From the NCBI GenBank assembly GCA_035578175.1, contig JAQMRL010000003.1:58822672-58886671 (forward strand): a stretch of 64,000 nt of DNA, given 5' to 3'. Below, piece after piece: positions 23,266 through 35,000 of this stretch (its first letter is position 1; each line of letters begins with the position of its first letter). The notes under the pieces are model-generated. The model was not told the DNA's origin. It saw nothing but the letters and a program-made list of their open reading frames with translations, and did not search any database. This stretch comes from Catonia carolina. Lineage: Eukaryota > Arthropoda > Insecta > Hemiptera > Achilidae. Made by a program: the position numbers and the translations under genes.

Positions 23266-24629
23266 ATTTAAATGAAAATTATTCTCATTTTGTGAAATGA
23301 TTAAAATTCTTCAAGTTAACATTTTCTATTACCATTTTAGTTTACTTTATATTTACTCATCTCTGTTAAAGTTTATTATATATTTTTCTTTTGACGTTAA
23401 TTTGTCTGCATATCTTTACTTTCCACTGGCATGTTAAATTTATTTAACATTGAATTCCTGTCTTAAGTTTTGTTAACTGTTCCTTTAATTATGTTAAAAT
23501 ATGGTTGCTATTAACTTCTTACTTAATCTGACTTTTAATAAATACTTTTAAAAAAATTAATTAAAAAAATATTTCACTAAATATAAATTTATGAGCATGA
23601 AAATTTATCCTAAAGATATGGTATGTTATGAATTAACTTCACAATATGCTTGAATAAAACCAAGGAAACCCAGGGAAACTTCTATTTAACACTCTTTAAA
23701 ATAAGATATTGCAAATAATGTTTCAGTATGTAAAGTATTTAAATTTAATGAGCTTTAATTGGTAGCTCAAAATTCTTTTACTGCTAATCAATTTAGTGCT
23801 GATTACGAGTTTTGATAAATTTGATAACTGTTCATTGAAGTATTGCATGAATTTGTCGGGTATGAGTATATTGTAGAGTTCATTTCATTACGTTTACTAC
23901 ATAAGTAATTCAAGAATATTTTGAAGAAAATTAAATTAATTACTAGATTAATCTAATGGAGACCAGTACACACGACTAATAACAAATTATCCACTCGTAA
24001 AAATGAATTAATAAATTATGTAAATCAACGTAGGCACAATATACGTGCCCATTAATATACACTTTCCATTGAAAATTAATAAAGCACACGAACCCAGAGA
24101 TACACATTGTCACATCTACACCTACTATAACATTCACAAAGGAAATTAAAAAGATGCTGAAATAGGGATCTTGTGTAACACAGCGACGAGGATTTGCCAC
24201 TACGTGATTTCCTCAATCAAGAAAAAAACAGGATTATTAAACCGGTGCATCATAAAAACTGCTGTTGTATGAATATACAGTTGTTACTAAATTAAGACAA
24301 AAAAAATCTTAATTTGACAGGTAACGTAATGTGCAATTTTGTAAGTGACATGTCAAGTGCTGGAAAAGAAAACGAGGAGGTAAACTACAGTATCTGTTAA
24401 AGCCTCTCATGGATTACGTTTTTTGAGTACTTTGTTTAGTGCTCAGTAGATATATTTATTTACATATTTATGATTTAATTGGTTGAAGAAATCAAGAGTG
24501 ATTTTATGATTCCTGGAAAGGGATAAATTTATGTAGAAGTTTTATAGCGTACTTGTGATATCACGCTACTAAATATTACCTTTAAAAATTTATGAAAATT
24601 GTTATAATTAACGATTTGTTTATTTTCAG

Positions 24630-24889
24630 ATGCCTTAGCTTCACAAGTCGAAGTTAGAAAAGCAGCATTTTGGTCAAACATTATGTCAAGTGTCTTAATA
24701 GCTGGGATTGGAGCAATAAGTTGCGTTATTTTAATCACAATTGCTACATTTGTAGTATGCCGAGTTCGAAAGTCCTCGCGTCGATTAAGCAGAACATCAC
24801 ATAACCTTAATAACGTACCTGACCACATATCAAAACCATCAAGAGAGTCTCTTGTTGAAGATCAAGGTGGGGGGATAACACTGCAATGA
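24630..24889 (+). CDS. sidestep-like protein, transmembrane and cytoplasmic exon (terminal)
   Basis: The acceptor TTATTTTCAG ends at 24629. The phase-1 junction joins GAT from the previous exon to 'ALASQVEVRKAAFWSN'. A hydrophobic segment 'VLIAGIGAISCVILITIATF' (about 24695-24754) forms the single transmembrane helix. It is followed by a basic stop-transfer 'RVRKSSRRLSR' and a short tail of about 40 residues ending 'SLVEDQGGGITLQ' before TGA at 24887-24889. A lone FN3 followed by a membrane helix and a short tail fits the sidestep family. The tail is short compared with some paralogues, and no signalling motif is evident. Being the terminal exon with a nearby poly(A) signal, it fixes the gene's 3' end. 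Confidence 0.85.
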
Positions 24890-24895
24890 TTTCTT

Positions 24896-24901
24896 AATAA
24901 A
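24896..24901 (+). promoter_or_regulatory. Candidate poly(A) signal
   Basis: AATAAA begins 7 bases after the stop codon of the sidestep-like gene. That is very close, so a more distal signal could be used, for example AATAAA near 25883. Confidence 0.4.
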
Positions 24902-24994
24902 ATGCCAAACGTACAGTTTTGCAATGGTTCCGATTAAAGTATTTTTATATTTTTGTAAATATAGAACAGTAGTCACAGTTATAGATTTAAGACA

Positions 24995-24995
24995 A

Positions 24996-25080
<85 letters not shown>
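24995..25080. repeat. (ATT)n microsatellite
   Basis: About 28 ATT units with one interruption near 25041, in the presumed 3' UTR of the sidestep-like gene. Confidence 0.97.
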
Positions 25081-25210
25081 AGAGTATTTTAATAACTTAA
25101 AATAATATAACTTAATATTTTGTTTTATTAGAAACATTAAGTCTATAGTTCCTGGTTCTGTTCATCTATAAGTTATTTTTTATTGATTTCATTTTAGTTT
25201 TTCTTGTAAC

Positions 25211-25805
25211 TTAACCCTTCGTGGACAGATTAATTTTCACGTCACAGACGCATTTAATTACGGGTTGGGGTAAATTTTTTTAATAAAAATGTGTCTTCTC
25301 GGATTTGCAAAGCTTCAAAATCCATACAAATTTCATCACATATGTTTTCTTCTCTTTTACTCAATAATAATAGATGCAGAGCTATCCGTATCTGAGCGAG
25401 ATTACTTATGGGGATATATCCGTAAAAAGAACTGACTAAAAAAAGTCGTACGTTGATTTGCAGGATAGAAAGAGAAAGCAAATCTGCAAGTACAAATATT
25501 GTTTAAAAAATTTTATGATTAAATTGGACGAACGAACAGACGTAAGTATTAGCGAACATTATCACGACTGATGTGGAACATCGACTTCGTGGCAGCCAGG
25601 AAACACTAACGGGCAGAGCTGTCAATTCAGCTTCTGCAGGTGAAAATTTCCTTGAATATTTCAGTATTTTAGAATAATTATTTTTATGACTATTAAGATA
25701 AATTTTAGTCAAAATCGTTTTTTTTGTATTTAATTTGTAAAACAACCGAGTAAGATTTTCTGGCGAGCGTATCCATTTCGAGAGAGAGAATCCGCAAAGG
25801 GTTAA
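25211..25805. mobile_element. piggyBac-like MITE flanked by TTAA
   Basis: TTAA occurs at 25211-25214 and 25802-25805. Immediately inside are inverted ends CCCTTCGTGGA (25215-25225) and, as the complement of 25791-25801, CCCTTTGCGGA, matching at 9 of 11 positions. TTAA targets with CCC-starting ends are characteristic of piggyBac-superfamily elements. The 587 bp interior encodes no transposase, so it is non-autonomous. It lies about 320 bp downstream of the sidestep-like stop codon. Confidence 0.7.
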
Positions 25806-26486
25806 GTGTTTTTATAGCAAATAAGAAATTTTAGAAGCTAAATTGAATTTCAGTACTATAAAAAAAATATTTTATACTTCAATAATAAACTAATTGTTAT
25901 GAAAATTTGTTATTGATTTTTGAAAAAAGGTTCATGTAGTTGACAGAACAAATTACGATAGTTCCTGTAAAATCTTTACTTCACTAACACAACATTTTCT
26001 TATATTTGTTTATTCGCCGTGTTGGTGTAGGTGTAACACATAAACGGATCATAATTTTAATGATCAATATTTTTTTAGGGTTAAAGTAAAATTTTAAAGA
26101 AAAACGTGACTTTACGTTACTTTATTTATTTCCCCTTTTATCTTTTCGGCCTACTCAGAATTATGTTAAATGATTTTTGTCTGAAGTCTGCCGTCTTTTC
26201 TTTTACCAATAATTGCCATTTTTGTATTTCGCAAGCATTTTTATACTTTTATAAAACTCTTCTTATTTTACTTCTGCCTACTGACTATTTCTTGTTCTCA
26301 TTTTTCACCTCATCTTTCTTTTCGAAAGCTTGAAATTCAGTTTCTCGCTTTAAAAATTTTTAATTTAGTTTTAATCAAATAACTGTTCTTCGTTACTGTT
26401 TTCTGGTCCAATTTATATTTATACAAACTGCATTCTATATTTATTTGTTAAAAATTGTGGCATGTATCTATCTTTAAACGAATTTT

Positions 26487-26879
26487 TTATTTTATTATAA
26501 ATAAAATTATTAAAAATCACAAGCGGTCAAAGAATGAGTTAAAACGGTTACCGATTGAGAAGTACTTTCGTGGCTTCACCACATCGTCAGTTTATTACAA
26601 CACTTAAAATGACAAAATTGAAACTTTTATTACGTTAATTTTTACAGGGATGTAAACCTCCTCTGCATGTCATGGTTACCGTATCCGGAATCTCGTAAAG
26701 TCATGACAAACAGAGGAGGTTTCAATTTCTGAAAAAATAAAAATGTAATAAACGTTTTAATTTTGTAATTTCAAGTGTTCGGATGAGCTGACAATATAGT
26801 GAAGCCACAAAAGTACTTCTAAATTGGTTTTTTGACTGTTCCTGGTGGTTTTTAATAATTTTATATACAATAAAATAAG
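26487..26879. mobile_element. Foldback MITE with arms of about 190 bp
   Basis: The left arm (26487-26678) and right arm (26692-26879) are imperfect reverse complements over nearly the whole length. Matching landmarks are 'TTATTTTATT', 'AAATTATTAAAAA', 'AAGTACTTTCGTGGCTTCAC' against AAGTACTTTTGTGGCTTCAC, 'AAACCTCCTCTG' and 'TGTCATG'. The central spacer is under 20 bp. No protein is encoded. Target duplication is not clear. Confidence 0.85.
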
Positions 26880-29800
26880 AAAACATTCAGATATATTCTA
26901 TATAATACCTACAACAAAAAATTTTTTTTTCTTTTTATCATAGTCTGTTTTCTTTTCTATTTTTCACTCTTTATTACTTTTTAACCGTCAGACTTTTTAA
27001 CTGTAGCCTTAATTTACGTTTAACGATATTAATATTTTATTTTTACTTAGAAGCTATTTTTTGTCAATACTACTGTAAATAATTTAATATTTCCAATTTG
27101 GCTACCTCAGTGTATTTATTTTAGTACCTAGTAAAAATATAAATTGTAAGATATTAATAATACTGTATGTTCCAATATGTGTAATAAAACATTTGTAGAG
27201 TAAGTTATTTAAATTGTGTGCGTAGACCTATTTATGTAATTTTATATAAATATATAATTAGGATATTTTATTTAATTAATATATAAAATTTAAAAGATCT
27301 AATAATAAAGTAACTTAACATTTATTTATGATTGCTAATCTATCAATGTCATAATATTCAAATCAGATTAATAATGTATTAATTTTTTTTAAATAAATGT
27401 TCAATATTTTCTTAAATTTCTTTTAATGCCTTTGTACAATAATATCATATCACTTGCTTGTAAAAAAAATCGAAAGTAAACAACATTTCAAATCAAAGGG
27501 CGTTCTCCTACTCTTTACTCAGAAATTTTTAAATTAGTATTATCATTGCCTTTAAAGCCCAAATAAAAGTTAACTACGACTTTTTATGACGTTATTATTA
27601 AAAATAATAGAAAAAATATTAATTAGTTTGCTTTAAAATTTTCATCCCTTACTTAAAATCTAACATACATAAAATACAATAAGAGCAAAATCTCCGAAAG
27701 TAAAAGTGTTAGATTTTATTTTTATAAATACGTTTTTTCATTTGACTTAAAAACTCGTAAAAATAAAATTTATTGTAGTAATGAATATAATTTAAAAAAT
27801 GACAAAATGCACAAAATTCGAGTGGCCAATAAAATTGGTCAATCGGATTAAAATTAAAATTATCACTTATAAACAAATTTTTTGTATACGAAAAAGCATT
27901 CAAGCCGGTCTGGATTTCCGATATCCAGTAATAAGGTGCCTCCAGTAAGTCAAGTATCCAAATTATTCAGCGTTTTCAGTCAAATGTCCTTCAAGCTCTA
28001 ACAGCTGCGCCCTGGTGCATGACTTACCAACACATACATAACAATCTATCTATTTCAATAGTAAAAGACGAAATTCAAAGATAAGCTTAGCATATGAAAA
28101 CGGCTTGAATTATACGATCATCATTTTGCCATAATTTTACATCCATCACGCTTATTTGTTAAGTTAATTAAAATTCTACCAATGTTTTTCAAAATTTTAT
28201 TCATTCTATCATAAACAGTAATTTTTTCATATTTTCGTTAGAAGTTAACTTATCATATCAGTTTTTTTAAACAAATCTGTTTATTGTTCATTAAAGAACA
28301 GATTGTAGATAAATTTCTGTTAATAATATGAAAAATATGTTTTCTGTACGATCCAACTAACAACTGACTATCAAATCATAAGCAAATTTTTTGGTATCTC
28401 GATTGTTAGGTTTGTTTAAGACGTTATGTTGCAAGGATTTACGTCATTAAAAAATAACATTTTGAAAGAAAGCTCACAAAAAACATGATGTATTTTACTA
28501 CTGTGTTTCAAAAACACAAATGTAAAACATTGGAGTGGTGGCAATAAGGGATACTCAAAAGACGGGATTCGTACAATCGCGGTTGTTAGAAAGCCGAAGC
28601 AATGGCACGAACCATTACACAAAGCGTTCTATTACAACAAAAATCCGTGGGGATTAAATATTAACCGGCGTTATAATTCGGCAAAACGCATTGAAGGGTT
28701 AAAACACGATTTTTATCAATTTCGAAAATGAACAATATGTGATATAACAATAATGAAAAATTGATAGTAAAATATTTTATAATTTAGTTTAAAATAATAT
28801 CTTAGCTCATATTTCGGAACTTTCAAAAATGTGGTAGTTATTGAATAAAATTGTAAGTATTGACCGAAAAACGCCACGAAGATCGTAAGAAAACACTTCT
28901 TAATAGTGTAGGCATACGGGTTCCTAAGTAAAATAAGAAGATGAAATACATGTTTATTTTTCTTTTGGTTATGATTAACTGACATTTTTCTTTTCATTTA
29001 TTTGTTAACTTTAACCCATTCATGTAGTTTTTTTTTCTTTCTGATTTAGGAAAGAAATGTAAGTAATAACACCAACCTAAAGGCTATATATTCCAGGTCA
29101 GCTAGAACAATGAAAATTTAACAAAGAAAAATATTAGGTGATATGGTTACTTCAGTGCGTCATTCAGAAAGCAATGCTATATTAAGACAGAAAAAGCCTA
29201 CAAAATGTTTCCTACAAAATCACAGTAAAAAAAATGACAGCATGGGTTTCTCGTTAATACCTCAAACCACATAATTAGTAAAGCTAGTAAAAATTTTACT
29301 CGGCAGGAATATAAGTAGAAAAATGGTGAGTATGGACACACACATTTTATACATGCAGTAAACAACAATGGCAACCAGTCGGATCAATACAGATAAAATA
29401 ATCATTAACTAAAACTTCAGCAGTTAACTAAATAGATAAGCGAATTAAATTTCTTATCTTTTCCATTGTTGGTATAAGGAACATTAAATGAGAAGTAAGA
29501 TAATGTTATCGCTTAAAAAACTATCTACTAAGTAGTGAGCTGCTTTGGCATATCAGTTAAAAGCGGCTGCGCTCTTTTGCATTCGGGAACAAAGCTCTGC
29601 GCGCACTGTCCCCGAATTAAAGAAAAAACTGGCTTAAACAAAAAGACGCTCATTGTTTAGTTATGTTGTAATTTTTATTGTTTGATTTGATTGTATTTGC
29701 ATAAACAGATAAATAACCAAACTTTAGTAAATTAATTTAAAAAAGTTAATTTTTTTTATTTCATTAAAACTAAACAATCGTACCATAGTGCGCTTTAACA

Positions 29801-30649
29801 AAAGTTCATCGCCATTTGTCTAAATTCACAGAAGCAGTTGTAAATCTCTATCTGTACCATGTAATCATGTTGTCTTAAAAGAAAAGAGAGATATCGCGGG
29901 AGAGAGTGAGAGAGTAGGAGAGAGATTGGTAGAAGTTGAAAGTAAAAAAGGAAGACAGAGAATAGAATAATCTTAACACAAAACCCCACTCCATCCATTT
30001 CTAAATCCATTTGCTCGCTCTTATCTTTAAAAATACGGCTCCCTAACAAATTACAACTTTAAATTGTGTCTTCTGTGTACCTCGGATGATAGGACGGATA
30101 GCCAAAGTCTAGTTGAAATTTGTTTGATAATTTTTACATCCGAGGAAGAATAAGAAGAATAAATTACTTGACAACCAAACCAAAATATAGACTATTTGTA
30201 ATAAATTATTTAAAAATAATATGTAGTTATAAAAATATGTAGTTGAAACAAATATAGTGTGCAAATACATGGTTGAAAAATATTAAGAAAATATTGGTTT
30301 TTTTAAATAGGTACTCGTAACGACCAAGTTAAAACGTTATCCTGCAGACACTTTCCAGTAATATAACGTCCTCATTGCCAGTGGATAAGAAATTTATTTT
30401 TATTAATTTTTATTTCCATCTTTGTTTTATTAGTCTATGTTTTTGTAAGTTTTGAGCAATTTTTAAATAAATAGTCTGGTTATATTATATTGAGGTATGA
30501 ACGTCGGGTGGGCCTTTATGGACTTCTTAATTATGGGTCATCACACTTCATGATTTTGCTTCTGTAGTTCCATATTAAGAACAAAAGTTAAAAAATAATA
30601 ATTTACTTCATTATATACATTTTATGTGAACGTAAAATGATAAATATTC
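26880..30649. other. Long AT-rich interval, no recognised gene
   Basis: No coding signature was recognised. Small items include a purine-rich AGAG stretch at 29880-29935 and an inverted pair ATTCGGG/CCCGAAT at about 29580-29617 around a GC-rich core. An AGGGTTAA near 28694 and a TTAACCC near 29012 resemble piggyBac-type ends but point outwards, so they do not define one element. Confidence 0.4.
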
Positions 30650-30735
30650 ACCTAGTTACTTAATCAGTCACTTAGTCACTTATGTGACACTTATGTCACT
30701 TACTTAGACACTCAGTCACGTTAGTCACCTAGTTA
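30650..30735. repeat. Short degenerate tandem repeat of TCACTTA/TAGTCAC units
   Basis: Units such as CAGTCACTTAG, TAGTCACTTATG, TGTCACTTACTTAG and CAGTCACGTTAGTCACCTAG follow one another with irregular spacing, forming a small decayed minisatellite. Confidence 0.6.
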
Positions 30736-30875
30736 AGGAATGGTCAACTATCTTTCATGATAGTGTTTGAATTCAACTAATTTATACTATTTTGATCCGC
30801 AGTTTTCATCGTTTTACTACACAAACATATTAAGTTAACAAACTTGTTAATAAAAAAATAATTAATAAACTTATT

Positions 30876-30900
30876 AGGCTCAAACTTGTCAGTTTGAGCC
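30876..30900. repeat. Perfect 10-11 bp hairpin
   Basis: TAGGCTCAAAC, a TTGTCA-like loop and GTTTGAGCCTA form a hairpin directly beside the left end of the inverted repeat at 30904. It may belong to the same element. Confidence 0.7.
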
Positions 30901-30903
30901 TAA

Positions 30904-31443
30904 AAATTGTAATATTTATAAAGTTGGGAATTCGTGTCATACAATTTGTGGTACCTGTTTAAAAGGTGAGATCAAGTGAAATGGCCAGACGAACTCCTGA
31001 CCTCAAGCTATCAGATATTTTTTGTGGGTTTGAATACTTGTCTTTTTCTCATAAGTTAACAATAGTAGCTTAATAATTATTTCATTCCGTTCCAAAAATA
31101 ATGAAGAATTAAATTTGAAGAAAGTCTTTCTTCTTGCAAACAAAGTTACCGGAAATGGCCTCCGTTTTGTCCAATACGTAATTTCACTTCACGATTCAAT
31201 TATTTTGTACAACCATAATGGAAGGATATTCTTAGCAGTTTTTTCAGTTAACATTCAACTCCTTAGATAGTTTTTGTTTAAATCTGTTTTGAATAAACAA
31301 TTGACTTCATCCAACTCCACAGAAAAATGTCAGATAGCGTGAGGTCAGGAGATTGTGTTGACCATTTCACTTGGCCTCATCTTTTGAATCCCACAAATAG
31401 TACCCACAAAGTCCCAATTTCATAAATATTACAATTTTTTTTC
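30904..31443. mobile_element. Inverted pair of mariner-type transposase fragments
   Basis: The left arm (30904 to about 31025) and right arm (about 31312-31443) are imperfect reverse complements with landmarks 'AAATTGTAATATTTAT', 'CAAGTGAAATGG', 'CTCCTGACCTCA' and 'CTATC'. Translated, the left arm on + reads 'RTPDLKLSDIFCGFE'. The right arm on minus reads 'SPDLTLSDIFLWSWMK' and continues inward. Both correspond to the third-aspartate region 'SPDLxPxDFFLWGxxK' of mariner-type transposases. The spacer (about 31026-31311) may hold more of one copy. Two fragments of the same gene end thus lie head to head. Confidence 0.65.
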
Positions 31444-32353
31444 TAGATTTGTAAATAAGGTACAGTTCTATCAACCGAAGTTTTGGTTATCCGACTACGA
31501 CTTGGCCCCATTCAAGTAAGTTCTTGTTAACACAAATATTTTTCTGTTAAGGAAATTACGCACAATTATAATTTTACAGTAAAAACGTTATAAAAAGTAT
31601 ATTAACTGCTGAAAACTCTTTTCAGCAGATTTGTCTTTTTAGAATGAACAAAAAAAAATATTTAAAAGAAATTTTTTGTGTCAACAGAACCTTTTGAACC
31701 GTTCATTAATTCCAGTCGGACAGATTAAATCGTAATACAAGTAGTGAACAATAAGTTTAACAATTGTAGAACGATTAGAAGGACTGCAAATAAAAAATCC
31801 CATTCGCTTTAAAATAAAGAGAAACTTCACTAGGTCATCGAATAGTTACTGCAAAAATAGAAGTTCTCATTTCCATTATAGATTGAACAAAAGGGTAGTT
31901 TTCCGCTTGAATCTGTTTTCTTTTTTATATCATATACATATGTGTGAAAACGTATAAACACAAAGTCTGTGTTCAACTGTTGATACGATATGGAAAGTTC
32001 CATTCGGTCTGTGTATGAAACAAAAAGAAATGTTGTGATACTTGGAGTGTGGAATTAGTTTCGGGAATTTAAAGGAAACGGTTTTATAAAAATTGGAGAC
32101 CTCGTCATTTTACAATTGTAAACTGTTGAAGCGTGAATACTGATACTTCTGCTAAAAGAAGCAAGCAAGGAAAAAACAAAGCCAAAAGAAAATAAAAAGA
32201 TAAAATAAAATTCTGAAAATTAAAACAAATTCCGTATTGGCTGTTTATATATTTCTTACAATTTTACATTAAAATAAAACTCGTTCTTTTGTTACACAAT
32301 GAAACATTTAATGTCTACCGTTTTAGAGATACATGACTCAATCAGTTTTGAAA
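31444..32353. other. AT-rich interval, no recognised gene
   Basis: Nothing recognised. Confidence 0.4.
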
Positions 32354-32379
32354 CACCGATTGAAATATTTCAATCGGTG
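32354..32379. repeat. Perfect 26 bp palindrome
   Basis: CACCGATTGAAAT is followed at once by its exact reverse complement with no spacer. No transposon ends were recognised nearby. Confidence 0.95.
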
Positions 32380-32819
32380 ATAGTATGCAGCTTCTGTATT
32401 ATCATAGGTTAATCATGTTCACGTCGACTTTACTTAATTTTATCAATAATGTACATTTTACTTATCTAGAAAAGTTTTCATGTAAAGTAATTCTAGTAAT
32501 TATTTCTAAGAAAATAATCCTTAATTAAAAATATACTGAGACGTGAAAATTTTATAAAATCATATAATATTTTTTTTTTTTACTCTAAAAATGGTAACAA
32601 AGAATTCAACTAGGTTAATAATTAATTTCAACGAATGCGATTAATTTGTTTTTTTCCATTGTGAGAAAGACGTGGTTATACCCGATTTATATGTAAATTT
32701 ATAGTAATTTTTACATAAAAGAAATTTTTTTGTCATTAGTCTCTCAACTGATTCTATGCAGTTTTCTAAACTGTTCTATCTTGCGTAAGTCGTTTTATAT
32801 CTACATACCTGGAACACCC

Positions 32820-33210
32820 TCCAGCTTTCGTAATTTGCTTTAAATATTCTAACCTTTGACTCCCTCTACAATTTATTCCCTCAATATTATCTTCCATTAT
32901 TGGTAAAGCGATTCCTGGACGTCTTAAGATATGCCCCTAGCATACCCCTTCTTCTGGTAAGATGTTTCCATATACTTCTTCTTTCATCCACTCGGCTAAA
33001 AACCTCTAAATTAATTATTTTGTCAACCCACCTAATCTTTAACATTTTCCTAGAACATCACATTTCAATCCTCTTCTATCCTCTAACCTCTAGGCTTCTA
33101 TCCTCTTCCTTTTTATAGCAAATATCATCAACGTTTCACTCCCGTACAATGCTGCACTCCTAACACAGTGTTTTAAGAAAAAAAAACATATAAAGAAGGG
33201 TTTTACAGTC
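32820..33210 (-). pseudogene. Degenerate LINE reverse transcriptase C-terminal fragment
   Basis: On the minus strand, broken frames read 'KKEEDRSLEV' (near 33110), 'KIRWVDKIINLEVFSRVDER' (about 33045 to 32985), 'RSIWKHLTRRRG' (about 32985 to 32950) and 'IVEGVKG' (about 32880 to 32860). These follow the LINE tail pattern 'RLEAFEMW', 'ISWxDKVTNxEVLxRV', 'WxHxLRRxG', 'IxEGKVEGKR'. Stops and frameshifts are numerous. Only the C-terminal domain is represented. Confidence 0.6.
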
Positions 33211-34259
33211 TTATTTTTTCAGAAAAACCTATTTTAACTTTTTAAAATTTTCAAAGTTGTGGTTGATTTTTTTTTTGTCAAGTGTTAAAAATAACCTACG
33301 ACTTTAAAACTCATACCGAACAAAGCAATACTCCAACTGATCTGTATGTATGGTGAAGCAATCCAGCAGTTCACAGATGCAGCGTTTTGGAAGTAAATTC
33401 TTTTGACTCATTCCTGACTGATGCAAAACTTCTGAATTTCTTCTTGTACTGTGGAAGTGTTCGTGTCTCTGTGTATTATAGAGTATTGGGTATGTACCAA
33501 GGTGAGTGTCATATTTCGAAATATTTTTAATTGAAACCTTTGAATTATTTCACTGTTACTGTGACTTGTTGAACCCAAAAATTATATCCCAAATGTCTAC
33601 ACAGGTTTGAATACTATTTTATAAGCTAATTATTTATTTTTACGAAAATTTATATTTTCCGTTCAGAACCCAGTATAGCTGCTGTTATTTGTAATTAAGC
33701 TGCTTTAGTTTACTCCGTAAATAATAATAGAATTCTAAAATGTTACCGTAGACAGGCCAGATAGAGGCTCCAAAGTTATAATAATTCCTTAGTACGCAAA
33801 CGAAATTTTTTTTATGGAATAAGAATCATGCAGAGATGACTGAAATTGAAATAGGTAGAGACGTGTTAACCAAAAATGACTCTTTACTACTATTAAAAAA
33901 ATATGATTTAACATTCAGCACATATTGCTGATGTTCTGGAGCAATGTCACTTCGTCCTCCTTTAATTCATTCATTCAGTTTTTCCTTTTTTAACTAAAGA
34001 CAGCAATTATCGCAATTCTTTTCGCTAGCTGTCATTATACAGTTGAAAATTATATAAAGTAAGTAACAAAAAAAAAAAAAAAAACAAATCCTGTTTCTTT
34101 GGTGGCTAATTTTCGTGCCCGGTGATATTTTATACCGACTATTCTTAGAAAGAGTTTAATTATCAAAGCTTTTAACATAAATAAATTAAGTAATAAACTA
34201 CACTTGTGTTCATATACTTTAAATGGAATTTAATACCAGCAATACATAAAAACAAAAAA
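33211..34259. other. AT-rich interval, no recognised gene
   Basis: It includes an A run at 34071-34084. No gene or shared repeat recognised. Confidence 0.4.
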
Positions 34260-34505
34260 CAGAAATGTTAACTCAAGTTGAAAAATGTCAAAAGCAGTAT
34301 TTTACTTTCTTCGGGAATAAGAAAAAATTTAAGTATTTCTCAGCAGTTTTATGCCAAGAGAATGGAATGAAGAGATTAGTGGAGGTGCAGGAGATGGAAA
34401 AGAAAAGAAAAATATATGAAGAAGAGTACGGATATGGTGGGGATTAAATGAAAGAAAAAGAGGAAAAGCTGAGAGAGAAAGAAAAAGGAGAAAGATTGAG
34501 ATAGT
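34260..34505 (+). other. Purine-rich low-complexity stretch
   Basis: From about 34365 the + strand becomes GA-rich (AGAAAGAAAAAGGAGAAAG and similar). A 60-codon frame (34265-34447) begins 'MLTQVEKCQKQYFTFFGNKK' but then turns into charge-rich low complexity. It is not recognised as a gene and could be a decayed transposon ORF. Confidence 0.35.
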
Positions 34506-34865
34506 CTTCTCTTTGGCAATTACTTGGATAATCTAGACAGACTTGAAAATGTATTTACATAGAAGACTCCAGTTGGTGGTCGGTTCAAAGTTATTTGCTC
34601 AAAATCAAACAAACGAGCATTCCATCTCTGTGTTTAGAAAGAGATTCTTCGCAACTCTGTTTTATTTATTTGGAAAAGAGGCGATTCTCGTTTCCACTTT
34701 CTTATTATTGCTCGTATTTATTTTACTTGTTACTTACACCGTCTTGTCTTACAACCACTTTTCTTAAAAGGCCAAGACGAACATATTCTTCCATTTAATT
34801 TTAAATAAGTTCAATATGTTTTCAAATAATTACAACTAAACTTATTTTAATTTCTTCATAAATAT

Positions 34866-35000
34866 TTAAACTATCCTTATAATTATACACGTAGCCAGGG
34901 AGGGGATTGAGGGACTTCAGCGTCCCAAACGAAAAATGCTAATTTCGTGCCCAAATTATATGCCAGGTGTCCCGGATTTGATTCCTGGTCCGGTATGGTA
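34866..35000. repeat. Interspersed-repeat-like GC-rich patch
   Basis: 'CACGTAGCCAGGGAGGGGATTG' followed by 'GGGACTTCAGCGTCCC' resembles the opening of a common arthropod interspersed repeat. The related 'GGGGCGTAGCCAGCC' appears near 36941. A B-box-like GGATTTGATTCCTGG lies at about 34973-34987. Boundaries are not defined. Confidence 0.35.

Larger units (their letters stand above)
21861..24629 (+). other. Intron of the sidestep-like gene
   Basis: A 2,769 bp GT-AG intron, phase 1. It contains a family 1 SINE (22293-22617), a tRNA-like SINE-type repeat (22889-23075) and a 31 bp palindrome (23235-23265). The remainder is AT-rich with nothing recognised. Confidence 0.8.

Noticed and set aside
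28694..29020. AGGGTTAA and TTAACCC as piggyBac ends of one element
   Set aside because: The ends point away from each other, so they cannot bound a single insertion here.
30650..30735. Possible CRISPR-like array of TCAC repeats
   Set aside because: Units are 7-12 bp and irregular, in a eukaryotic context; a decayed minisatellite is the simpler reading.
34543..34798. Two overlapping hydrophobic frames
   Set aside because: They derive from T-rich sequence in two frames at once, with no family signature.
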